A stretch of DNA of 27,236 nucleotides from Chara braunii (lineage: Eukaryota > Streptophyta > Charophyceae > Charales > Characeae). The DNA lies in the NCBI GenBank assembly GCA_003427395.1, contig BFEA01000530.1, forward strand, positions 343,763 to 370,998, written 5' to 3'. Shown here in pieces: positions 8,991-16,029 of this stretch; the stretch's first letter is position 1; the number at the start of each line of letters is the position of its first letter. The notes below the pieces were generated by a model that worked only from the letters and a program-made list of their open reading frames with translations, did no database searches and had not been told where the DNA came from. The position numbers and the translations under genes were made by a program.

Positions 8991-9480
8991 GAAGTAAAAA
9001 TAAATAAATAAATAAAAATGCTTGCAACCTTGCAACTGGTCTAACAAGTCACCGATTTAAAGAAGGGGCTCTGCATTTTTAACAATAACCACATTTAGTC
9101 CCCAATAATGCAAAGTCGGAGCTCACCTTCCTTCTTTGGCACGAAGAGAACAGGGGCGTAGTAAGAAAAGGAGTTTAGTCTAATTTATCCCTTCTTAGTA
9201 ACTTCTTGCAATTGTTTCTTTAATTCTTTTAATTCCCGTGGGGACATTCTGTTGATCAGTCCTGCTACCAGGAATGATCCCGATGGTATGTTTGATTGTT
9301 CTTTCAGTTACACTGGTAGGTTCTGTTTGCATGTCCGTATATTCTTCAACGAGTTTGTCAATGGACGGTGGTATGAAAGTGGAACTTCCACCTACATTCT
9401 TTATGAATACCATCATCACTTCCTGTGCCATCTTCTTTCTCATGACCATACTACAAAAGTAGGTAGACTCGTGCAACAGA
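8985..9480 (-). pseudogene. Ty3/Gypsy RT N-terminal fragment (copy 3), opposite strand
   Basis: Reading the minus strand from about 9480 downward gives the pre-RT region (KHTIGIIPGS), then SPRELKELKKQLQEV, then APVLFVPKKEGELRLCI near 9105-9150, then a DYRGLN-like WGLNVVIVKNAEPL and GDLLDQLQGCKHF ending near 9000. These are the fingers of a Ty3/Gypsy RT, with frame changes and stops. It breaks off in a short AT-rich ATTT-type repeat (9000-9018), exactly where the plus-strand copy 2 also ends. The palm that would follow is not on this strand. Confidence 0.85.
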
Positions 9481-9499
9481 AAAATAGGAAGAATAAAAA

Positions 9500-9700
9500 C
9501 CAGACTTGTGGTATAACTTGATTGGTTTCATTTCTTCTCGAGCAGACGAGTGCAGAGGAAAAAAATTGATGAAAGATGCCATGAGGAAAAAAAAGGTAAA
9601 GAAGATGTCATTCACATACACTGACAAAAGGGGAAAATCTGCCATTATGGATTGCCGAAATACAGACTTGTTGTCCCACTGCCCCCGTTGAAGAAGGCAT
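9500..9700 (+). other. unassigned, Lys-rich short frame
   Basis: A 61-codon plus-strand frame rich in Lys lies directly upstream of the gag-like region. It could be the N-terminal part of a decayed gag but shows no recognisable motif. Confidence 0.2.
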
Positions 9701-10210
9701 TCAGGTGGCCCTCCCCACCTCTTGCTTTGGTGAAAATGCCAAGGTATGTGTATTGTTTGAAGCCAATGCCGTCGGATATAAGTACATAGGGGAGTGGGCT
9801 CGAACACAGACTCTGAAAGACTTCTTGAAGAAGATGATAGAAAGATTCTTACATAAGACTATGTTATGCAAAGCCTTTGACGAACTTACAACCATTGGAC
9901 GTCCGTTGACGCGCTGGCCTGGGAGGTAGATAAATTGTTACAAATATCTAGATTGAACATACATGATGACCAAGTCTTGTATATTTCTTCCATGGCCCTT
10001 CCTGAACCGATAAGGGGTCAATTGGTTGTGGAGGCTAAGTCTGGGACGTATAATTACAGACAATTCGGGGATCTCCCTGTAGAGGGAGCAGATGACCTCT
10101 TAGGTAAAGGGACATATGGCGGTGTAGTCAAGGGAGGGCATCAGGGAGGAGTCCGCAAAAAAACTTATGGGGAAACAAAAGAGACAAGACCACATCTTGG
10201 TTGTGTTTGA
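9700..10210 (+). pseudogene. Ty3/Gypsy gag-like (capsid) remnant (copy 4)
   Basis: Gag forms the virus-like particle. The frame at 9705-9929 contains a segment like the retrotransposon gag family: WARTQTLKDFLKKMIERF, then AFDELTTIG. After a one-base shift near 9905 it continues with the helical segment DKLLQISRLNIHDDQVLYI and LPEPIRGQLVVEA, ending with TYNYRQFGDLP near 10070. This spacing of helices, with LPEPIRGQL, is typical of the capsid part of Gypsy gag. It is followed in order by a zinc knuckle and a protease, which supports the call. Frame changes make it non-functional. Confidence 0.7.
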
Positions 10211-10315
10211 TAGTGAGACTATGGAGAGGTGGCCTCTCGAGGGATACCAGAGAGGATAACCAAACAATAGTGAATTGGTGAAGGGAGATGTACCCAAGAA
10301 GTATGGTAGGATCAA

Positions 10316-10378
10316 ATGGACAAAGGAAAGTGCCTTAAGTGTGGCATTGAGGGACACGTTATTGCATGGATTCCTTAA
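10316..10378 (+). pseudogene. gag CCHC zinc knuckle with last Cys lost (copy 4)
   Basis: The frame reads KGKCLKCGIEGHVIAWI and then a stop. The retroviral knuckle pattern C-x2-C-x4-H-x4-C is met except that the last Cys codon is TGG (Trp), a single-base change from TGC or TGT. It lies between the gag-like region and the protease, in the expected order. The nucleocapsid knuckle binds element RNA. Confidence 0.75.
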
Positions 10379-10639
10379 ATCCGAAACCCAAAAGAGACCA
10401 ACAAGTAGGACTAGCATCTTCTCATACTGAGTGAGAGGGTGCAAATGATTTGGCGCCAAGACACCCCTTCGACCCTCCAGTTCCTGTGGCGGAGGATGGC
10501 TCTTCTTTGGCCCCTCACCCACATCGCCTTGAAATGGTTACGTGTTTGGTTCACTGGGTGATCCCCATGATGAACTTGGAACTAAACTAATAGCTTTACA
10601 AAGTTCATGGGCTAACAAAGCAAAAACAAAAGGCGAATT

Positions 10640-11010
10640 GGTTCTTGTAAATACTGAGATTGTGCGAACACGGGTAGGGCACCGTAGGTGCTTTGCTAGA
10701 TTCTGGGTCAACAAGGTCATGCATCTTAGAGAAGGCAATAAAAAAGGTTGGATCCGGGATTAGAGAAGAAAGAGTTGCCCAGTCCTATCACGTCTATGCT
10801 AGTGAACAACGACACCATGACTGTCTCCAACTATGTGGATCGCGTAAAGTGTTACTTCAGGACTAAAAAAGGCAGGAAGATTTTGCATGAAATGACCTTC
10901 CTTGTTGAAAAGAACTTACCGTTTGACTTGATTCTGGGAATGAACTGGCATGAGGAAGCTGACCAAGAAGTCAAGTACAAGGATAAAATAGTAAGGTTGT
11001 TGCTTCCATT
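10640..11010 (+). pseudogene. Ty3/Gypsy aspartic protease (copy 4)
   Basis: The active-site segment GALLDSGSTRSCI is encoded near 10685-10725 (DSG instead of DTG, a common retroelement variant). A frame change follows. The second half continues in the frame at 10748 with LVNNDTMTVSNYVDRVK and ends with LPFDLILGMNWHEEADQEV near 10918-10970, where the L-I-L-G-M-x-W box closes the fold. Directly after KDKIVR a shift leads into the low-complexity tract at 10996. Confidence 0.8.
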
Positions 11011-11352
11011 GCTGCGGTTTCCACTGCTGCTGCAGTTTCTATTGCTACAGTTTCCACCGCTGCAGTTTTTTCAGCTCCAGTTTTCACTTCAACGGTTTCT
11101 GCTACTGTAGTTACCGCTGCAATTGTTTCCACTGCTGCGGTTTCCACTACTGCAGTTTCCATCACTACAGTGTTTACAGGTCCGGTTTTTACTCCGACAT
11201 TTTCTGCTATTGCAATTTCCACTGCTGCAGTTCGTACTACAGGTTCCTCCATTGTTGTCTTCAGTGCAACAATTTCTATAGTTGGAATTCCCCGTACTAT
11301 GTTTTTTGCTGCTACAGCTTCCTTTGCTGCAGCTCGAGCACAAAGAACATAG
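10996..11352 (+). repeat. coding-like Ala/Thr/Val/Ser repeat tract after the protease
   Basis: A degenerate repeat of about 15 bases, typified by ACTGCTGCGGTTTCC, stays open in one frame for about 118 codons. It gives imperfect TAAVS pentapeptides (STAAV, ATVST, TTAVS, STAAVR) and stops at TAG 11350-11352. It lies where the protease-RT linker and RT would be expected, and integrase follows within about 60 bases. The repeat units drift while the frame is kept. It may be an expanded linker, or non-coding repeat that happens to lack stops. The opposite strand is also open. Confidence 0.75.
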
Positions 11353-12130
11353 AAGGTAAACAAGAGAAGCAACATGAATGGCTTGAGTATAGGATAGTAG
11401 ATGGATTGTTGTTCCTCATGGCCAGTGGTGAAAAGAGGCTATGTATCCCCACTAGTGAAGAAATCGAGAGTGACATACTAGCTCATGACACAAAGGGACA
11501 CTTTGGCTGTAGGAGGACCTCTACTAGGTTGTTGCGCTCCTACACATGGCCAAGAATGAAGTCAGACTGCATTACATACAAGAGTGTTAAACATGCCAAT
11601 TGCTAAGGCCTCTTCCTAATCCGTCTGGACCCGACCCGACAAATCCATATTTACAAACTTCATGGGCACCAAATTCAGAAGTAGAAATGGGAACAATCGA
11701 GTCATGGTCATAATAGATTGGCTCAGCAAATACACCTACGTTGTTCCTTTGCCAACATAAGCCAGAACAAACTTAGTAATCCAGAAGTTCTTTGCACACT
11801 GGGTCAAGGATAACAATCATCCCTTGACTATAGTTAGTGATAGAGATGTTAGGTTCATGGGGGAGCAATTACAATAACTTATGAAACTGTACCTATCACA
11901 GTTGACCATACCATCATGTAGGCATCCATAGATTGATGGTCAAACAAAACAAATGAATAAGTTGCTAGAGCAAACACTCAGTACGTATATTAAATTGGAT
12001 CAGATAGACTGGGACGAACAGTCTCTCCAATTGTCCAACACTCACGTCCTTTGTTCCAAAATCTTGCACTATCCACCGGATTCCACCCCCTTTTCATCTC
12101 TTTATGTGCTTGGCCGCAGACGGCTGCGTT
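11353..12130 (+). pseudogene. Ty3/Gypsy integrase (copy 4), RT and RNase H missing upstream
   Basis: The frame opening at 11406 (FLMASGEKRLCIP) gives the zinc domain: AHDTKGHFGC near 11480-11510, then TWPRMKSD; the Cys pair is degenerate (CITYKSVKHANC). The core continues near 11700-11760 with VMVIIDWLSKYTYVVPLPT (first Asp) and near 11823-11850 with LTIVSDRDVRFMG (second Asp). After CRHP a stop interrupts, and the expected Glu in the next helix is Lys (GQTKQMN near 11938-11958). The end of the core may run through DWDEQ and a TPFSSLY-like segment to about 12125. Frame changes and stops occur throughout. RT and RNase H are absent between protease and integrase, so this copy is internally deleted. 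Confidence 0.82.
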
Positions 12131-12597
12131 CCTCCTCGCCACCCCCATCTCCTCAATGGCCTCGCTTGCCAACAGACTCTCAGGTTTCCATTGTTCCCAT
12201 TGTTCCACCTTCGTTGCCAGGGACATGTTCATCTTCTGTTTGCAACACCACTACTCCTCTTATTGTGTATCGTCGACGACATGCGCGGCATCGTCACTTG
12301 TATGGCGATCAGCAACCTGTTTCTTTGTCTGCCCCAATTCTCTTTGTGCCTGCTCCACAGGTTGTTGCAGTTGCTTCATTCCAAACAACAATATCCGCTC
12401 CTATGCCTCTTGTAGACAGTCCAACTGCCTGCAGGCAACCACAACACCATGTTTTATGCCCATCAACGTTAGATATTCACGACTCACATGTACAACAGGA
12501 TGTGATCCCTGCCCAGAGTACACTCCCGATTCTAGGGACAGTCCCCACTCAGAATGCAGCCCCAAACGTTGAGGGATTGGAACATGATCTGCCCTGA
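12131..12597 (+). pseudogene. Pro/Ser/Thr-rich open segment, function unknown
   Basis: The frame of the integrase end stays open to TGA 12595-12597 and becomes rich in Pro, Ser, Thr, Val and Gln (VPIVPPSLP, ILFVPAPQVV). A short basic stretch (YRRRHARHR) lies near 12265-12295. No domain is recognised. It sits between the integrase remnant and the repeat/Josephin-like/RING-like segment, and could be a disordered N-terminal region of that protein, a captured tail of the retroelement, or a chance fusion. After two close stops the same frame continues into the first copy of the peptide repeat at 12621. Confidence 0.35.
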
Positions 12598-12620
12598 TTG
12601 TAGTTAACCCCACAAGGCGT

Positions 12621-12800
12621 AGACCACATGGGGGATCTGCAAATGGCTGACCAGCATCGTTTGGATGAACCACAAATCTGTGCACCACCACACAGACCAC
12701 ATGGGTGATCTGCAAATGACTGACCAGCTAGCAACCCAAGACATTTTGGGTTTGCAACACCATCTGAGTGATCTGCAAATTGTTGGCCAGCATCCAGCGC
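12621..12800 (+). repeat. three-copy DNA repeat coding for a DHMGDLQM-like peptide
   Basis: Three copies of a core of about 36 bases (ACCACATGGGTGATCTGCAA, then a GACCAGC-type end) lie at about 12621-12656, 12694-12729 and 12757-12793. They are spaced 73 and 63 bases apart. Each encodes a version of HMGDLQMxDQ. Copies two and three share a frame (63 is divisible by 3), while copy one is in another frame. The peptide character is conserved better than the spacing, which suggests it was once coding. Confidence 0.85.
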
Positions 12801-13297
12801 ACCATCCTGAGATCCTCACCATTTTCTATGGCCTGACCACAACTAATGTTTGTCTTCACATTCCCACACCGGCCGTTTTATACACCATTAGACTTCCTTG
12901 CAATTGCCCTTCAACTTGATGCTGATCTTCCCCTTCTACAGCCAGAGGATTGTAATTATACTAGGGAAAGAGGATTTACCATTGTTGTCCTACAAGTAGC
13001 AATGAGGGACCACCAACTTGAACTAGCAATGCTCTTGTAGGTGAGTGGTTCAATCCTCCATCCCACATCTCTGCCTGCATTGTGCACGGACTTGGCCATC
13101 ACATGGCCGTTGTACATACCTCTGACCACTGGGAGTTGTGGGATAATGGCGTCATGGTCCATGCACTGACTAATATTACTGTTTTTTTAGATAGTGATGT
13201 TGTTTTCTTGCCACACCAAACTGCTCGCGATCTCTTTTATGTCGAAGGTCATTCCTTTGGGCCCGTGTTGCAGCAGGACAATGTACCAACACTCTGA
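12795..13297 (+). pseudogene. Josephin-like (papain-fold peptidase) remnant
   Basis: The order and spacing of segments recall the Josephin family of deubiquitinating cysteine peptidases. There is a degenerate N-terminal helix (YGLTTTNV near 12826-12851, where the family has the catalytic Cys and a C-x-x-H-x-x-N-N-type motif; Cys appears to be Tyr). Then comes PFYTPLDFLAIALQLDAD near 12870-12925, then NYTRERGFTIVVLQVAMRD and QLELAMLL near 12952-13037. A one-base shift next to a GTGAGT follows. The frame to 13297 gives VGEWFNPPSH, then GLGHHMAVV (candidate catalytic His, CAT/CAC at 13097-13102) and HWELWDNG (candidate Asp/Asn at 13142-13147). The family assignment is from memory of the pattern and could be wrong; another papain-like fold is possible. 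Frameshifts and the lost Cys make it inactive unless introns explain the frame changes. Confidence 0.4.
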
Positions 13298-13308
13298 AGC
13301 CTTCTCTT

Positions 13309-13740
13309 TTGCAAAGCTATACACCCGGCTGTAGCCACCACTGTCTTTGTCACAATCACTACAATGACATGGTCTCTGCATCCATGTGTGTAGAGGACTG
13401 TCCCTCTGTTACTGACTGCAGGCACCCTCGGCATCCGGACGCTATAAGCTCATTTTGCATCCATGGGCGCTATACTGAATGCATGGTATTTTGTGGTGAA
13501 CGTTCTTCCTTCATTTTGGCCTGCAATTGACATGCCATTTGTCGGGAGTGTATGGTGGGCATTCTCAATGCCAGCCGTCATGGCAATTGTTGTGCTGAGA
13601 ATGCTCAACTAAGTCTTCCATGTGCCCATCCACCTCATCCTTACAGCGTGTGTCCTCTCTGTCCTCAAGAACAGACTCTTCTTGAGCCTTTTCTTATCCT
13701 TTCCTTTGCCTTCATCTTCGTCCCACACTCCATACTTTTG
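13309..13740 (+). pseudogene. Cys/His-rich segment with a C3HC4 RING-like pattern
   Basis: Downstream of the Josephin-like part the plus strand is rich in Cys and His. From 13480 a RING-like order is seen: ECMVFC (Cys codons at 13480 and 13492, one residue more than the usual C-x2-C), ILAC (13522), HAIC (His 13531, Cys 13540), REC (13549), and VCPLCP (Cys 13651 and 13660). This matches C3HC4 of E3 ubiquitin ligases, with a long variable stretch before the last pair. An in-frame TGA lies at 13528-13530 between the third Cys and the His. More Cys/His (CSHHCLCHNH) precede it near 13330-13360. The frame ends near 13758 after a hydrophobic, T-rich stretch that is probably non-coding. It may be one gene with the Josephin-like part. 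Confidence 0.45.
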
Positions 13741-14059
13741 CTTACTTTCCCTTTTTAGTTCTTTGTTTCTCTTTTCTTCATCTCTCTTTTCTGTGTTTAT
13801 CACCTCCCCTTTTACTTTGCCTCTTTCTCACGGCGTACAAGTGGGCCCTTATGACACATAGGGATGCAGGCAGCTCACGCTTGACTTCATCAACATGGCG
13901 AGCCTTGTATGTGAGAGGCACGGTAAAGGGGGCATTCAAAGAAAAATGAGAAATATGCATGGTTTCAGTGTGCCCCTCATGTTTGTCTTATTTTTAATCT
14001 TTACCGCTTGTTTTGCAAAGTGCGCCCTTTTAGTTAATGATTATGCGACAATATATCTT
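13741..14059. other. no recognisable gene; CT-rich stretch
   Basis: The first part is CT-rich low-complexity sequence, the remainder ordinary AT-rich DNA. Short frames on both strands have no family character. Confidence 0.6.
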
Positions 14060-14076
14060 TGTTTGACTATTTGACG

Positions 14077-14128
14077 ATATATATATATATATAATATATA
14101 TATATATATAATACATATATATATATAT
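14077..14128. repeat. (AT)n microsatellite at the end of the ribozyme element
   Basis: An interrupted AT repeat lies between TTTGACG (14071-14076) and the first repeat copy. In the second copy the same place holds only the short palindrome GACGATATATATCGTC, so the AT tract looks like an expansion of that palindrome's centre. Confidence 0.9.
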
Positions 14129-14218
14129 CATCACGAACAGAACTGCCTGGTAAACCGTAGGCAGAGAGAGAGAACAGGACAACAAACGAGGGGCTGTGAC
14201 AAACTGTTTCGTCGGAGT
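14127..14218 (-). repeat. direct repeat, copy 1 (with hammerhead 3' half)
   Basis: About 92 bases match 15102-15194 with few differences. Both contain GGTAAACCGTAGGCAG, a GAGAGAGAGA stretch, and GGGCTGTGACAAACTG followed by TTTCGTCGGAGTT (plus-strand wording). The repeat includes the GAAA and half of stem II of the hammerhead on the minus strand. Confidence 0.92.
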
Positions 14219-14258
14219 TTCACCGACTCATCAGGAGGCTGAACCCTCAACAGTCTGC
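14199..14258 (-). ncRNA. type III hammerhead ribozyme
   Basis: On the minus strand all elements of a hammerhead self-cleaving RNA occur in order. Stem III 5' strand GCAGACTG is at 14258-14251. The cleavage triplet is GTT (14251-14249), with the cut expected between 14249 and 14248. Stem I GAGG/CCTC encloses a 6-base loop (14248-14235). The conserved CTGATGA is at 14234-14228. Stem II GTCGG/CCGAC encloses a 7-base loop (14227-14211). The conserved GAAA is at 14210-14207. Stem III 3' strand CAGTTTGT (14206-14199) pairs with the 5' strand over 8 positions, two of them G-U. The core bases and the A-U and G-C pairs at the core edges are all kept. Stems I and II are closed and stem III is open, which defines type III, the form known from plant retrozymes and viroid-like RNAs. 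It probably processes a transcript of a small non-autonomous retroelement. Cleavage is not shown here. Confidence 0.88.
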
Positions 14259-14457
14259 AAAATCCCCTCACTGATTACACTGTAAATGATAATCTACCTT
14301 AACCAAAATCAAAGTAGACTATCACTCACCCACACCAGATGGAAAACTCTACAGACCGTCGTTTCACACCCCATCACAAGCCAGCAAAACATCCACGAAA
14401 CAAAGAAAGGTCTGTCACAACCAAAAAATACACTCCAGACACGCCGCTGGCACTAGA
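14259..14457 (-). mobile_element. interior of the hammerhead-bearing element, upstream of the gap
   Basis: On the minus strand this is the sequence 5' of the ribozyme and runs into the N gap. I see no protein-coding frame of note, no tRNA-type primer binding site and no RT or GIY-YIG motif. It is presumably the body of a non-autonomous element. Confidence 0.4.
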
Positions 14458-15047
14458 NNNNNNNNNNNNNNNNNNNNNNNNNNNNNNNNNNNNNNNNNNN
14501 NNNNNNNNNNNNNNNNNNNNNNNNNNNNNNNNNNNNNNNNNNNNNNNNNNNNNNNNNNNNNNNNNNNNNNNNNNNNNNNNNNNNNNNNNNNNNNNNNNNN
14601 NNNNNNNNNNNNNNNNNNNNNNNNNNNNNNNNNNNNNNNNNNNNNNNNNNNNNNNNNNNNNNNNNNNNNNNNNNNNNNNNNNNNNNNNNNNNNNNNNNNN
14701 NNNNNNNNNNNNNNNNNNNNNNNNNNNNNNNNNNNNNNNNNNNNNNNNNNNNNNNNNNNNNNNNNNNNNNNNNNNNNNNNNNNNNNNNNNNNNNNNNNNN
14801 NNNNNNNNNNNNNNNNNNNNNNNNNNNNNNNNNNNNNNNNNNNNNNNNNNNNNNNNNNNNNNNNNNNNNNNNNNNNNNNNNNNNNNNNNNNNNNNNNNNN
14901 NNNNNNNNNNNNNNNNNNNNNNNNNNNNNNNNNNNNNNNNNNNNNNNNNNNNNNNNNNNNNNNNNNNNNNNNNNNNNNNNNNNNNNNNNNNNNNNNNNNN
15001 NNNNNNNNNNNNNNNNNNNNNNNNNNNNNNNNNNNNNNNNNNNNNNN
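14458..15047. other. assembly gap (590 N)
   Basis: A run of N. Its right edge lies inside a long palindrome, which may be why assembly failed here. A long open frame crossing the N run (14339-15115) has no meaning. Confidence 1.
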
Positions 15048-15153
15048 CCTCTTCTCCCTCTCTGCCTACGGTTTACCGGGCAGTTCTATTTGACGATATA
15101 TATCGTCACAAATAGAACTGCCCGGTAAACCGTAGGCAGAGAGAGAGAAGAGG
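15048..15153. repeat. long palindrome at the end of the ribozyme element
   Basis: The left arm from 15048 (cut by the gap) and the right arm to 15153 are inverted copies of about 50 bases with one mismatch and a 2-base difference. The centre is GACGATATATATCGTC (15092-15107). The arms contain GCCTACGGTTTACCGGGCAG and its complement. Two ends of the same element thus face each other, either by insertion, by inverted duplication, or by an assembly artefact next to the gap. Confidence 0.9.
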
Positions 15154-15194
15154 ACAACAAACGAGGGGCTGTGACAAACTGTTTCGTCGGAGTT
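15102..15194 (-). repeat. direct repeat, copy 2; hammerhead cut off in stem II
   Basis: It matches copy 1 (14127-14218) until AGTT at 15191-15194, then changes to the A-rich 3' end of LINE 1. The minus strand keeps the GAAA, the 3' strand of stem II and the 3' strand of stem III, but lacks CTGATGA, stem I and the cleavage site. This copy cannot form a ribozyme. Confidence 0.88.
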
Positions 15195-15227
15195 ATTATT
15201 TTTTAAATAAAAACAGGTCCTAATGGT

Positions 15228-15390
15228 CCTGGCTCCATATCCATAATGGGGAGCATCAGTCCGGTTCTTGTCCACCGCCAAGTCGAGAATTGGAATACAT
15301 GGTGAACACTTTCACGCTTCCTTTCGTCTGGTCGAAGGAACCCTGACCAGCATTGATTGCTCTTATGTAGGAGGATTGACTGTCAGGTTA
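15228..15390 (-). repeat. LINE-family 3' UTR block, copy a
   Basis: GGCTCCAT...GGGGAGCATCA at 15231-15260 and GACCAGCATTGATTGC...GGATTGACTG at 15345-15382 (plus wording) recur at 22421-22600 and 26543-26700. It marks this LINE as the same family as the other two. Confidence 0.75.
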
Positions 15391-15729
15391 CCCTACCGCT
15401 TTCCTCTCATAATCCATTTTGATTCTGTCAAATAGTTTGTGTGCAACAAGAAAAGAGGAAAGTTGTTTGCATTGTTGAGACTATGGTCTCAGTTTGCCCA
15501 TCGCTGGGTCGTCGTCCTTGCTGGAGTTTCGTTGTGCCACTTTTTCGAGATCAATCTGTTATCTGCCACTGTTGCGATCTTTCCCTACAGGAGCCAGTCT
15601 CTCATGAAAGAACGTCTCTTGGTGGCTAGCCTTTTTGGTCTGACTTTCATTGTTGATGTAACCTCCCTCCATCTGCACCGACTCTCAGTTTCCGTCGTGC
15701 TCAACAGTAGGGCCCACATTTCTTCCCTT

Positions 15730-16029
15730 GCCACTCAGTTCTCTCGATAGTCTTGGTACACCTCCTTTTCCAGATCACCCACAGAGCCAGCTTCCTGAGA
15801 AGATGAAACCAGATTTCCTTGTCGCCTTTGAGATTGTTAGTATTGTTGGATAGAAGGAGGATGCTTTAAGGAGATGTGAGGGAAGGGGGTGATGAGAAGA
15901 GGAGGGACCATAGGTCGCGAGCTTTGTTCCATATCCAGGCTGCTTCAGTGCAGTACAAGAGGCAGTGGGGTATGTCTTCTGGTCTGTTGTCTGTGCGCGT
16001 AACACATAATTCGGAGTTGTCGGCCAAAG
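15730..16029 (-). pseudogene. LINE C-terminal zinc-finger (zf-RVT-like) tail (LINE 1)
   Basis: Immediately after the endonuclease end, the same frame reads a C-x-x... RPEDIPHCLLYCTEAAWIW segment, the Cys/His signature of the tail that follows RT in plant L1-type ORF2 proteins. In another frame KLALWVIWKRRC near 15760-15800 is the usual helical end of this tail. The RT (normally several hundred codons between endonuclease and tail) is absent. Confidence 0.75.

Noticed and set aside
10971-11375. Minus-strand frames of Val/Ala/Glu and Cys/Ser/Asn repeats, like a metallothionein or Cys-rich protein
   Set aside because: They are the reverse complement of the 15-base repeat; the repeat keeps several frames open at once.
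14199-14258. Reading the ribozyme as type I with a 2-bp stem III (CA/TG) and cleavage after GTC
   Set aside because: The sequence after that GTC does not pair with the bases before CTGATGA, while the type III reading pairs all three stems.
14339-15115. Long plus-strand open frame of 258 codons
   Set aside because: Almost all of it is the N gap; only a few codons on each side are real sequence.
15439-15750. Plus-strand hydrophobic 103-codon frame, like a small membrane protein
   Set aside because: It is antisense to the LINE 1 3' region and is not supported by any motif.
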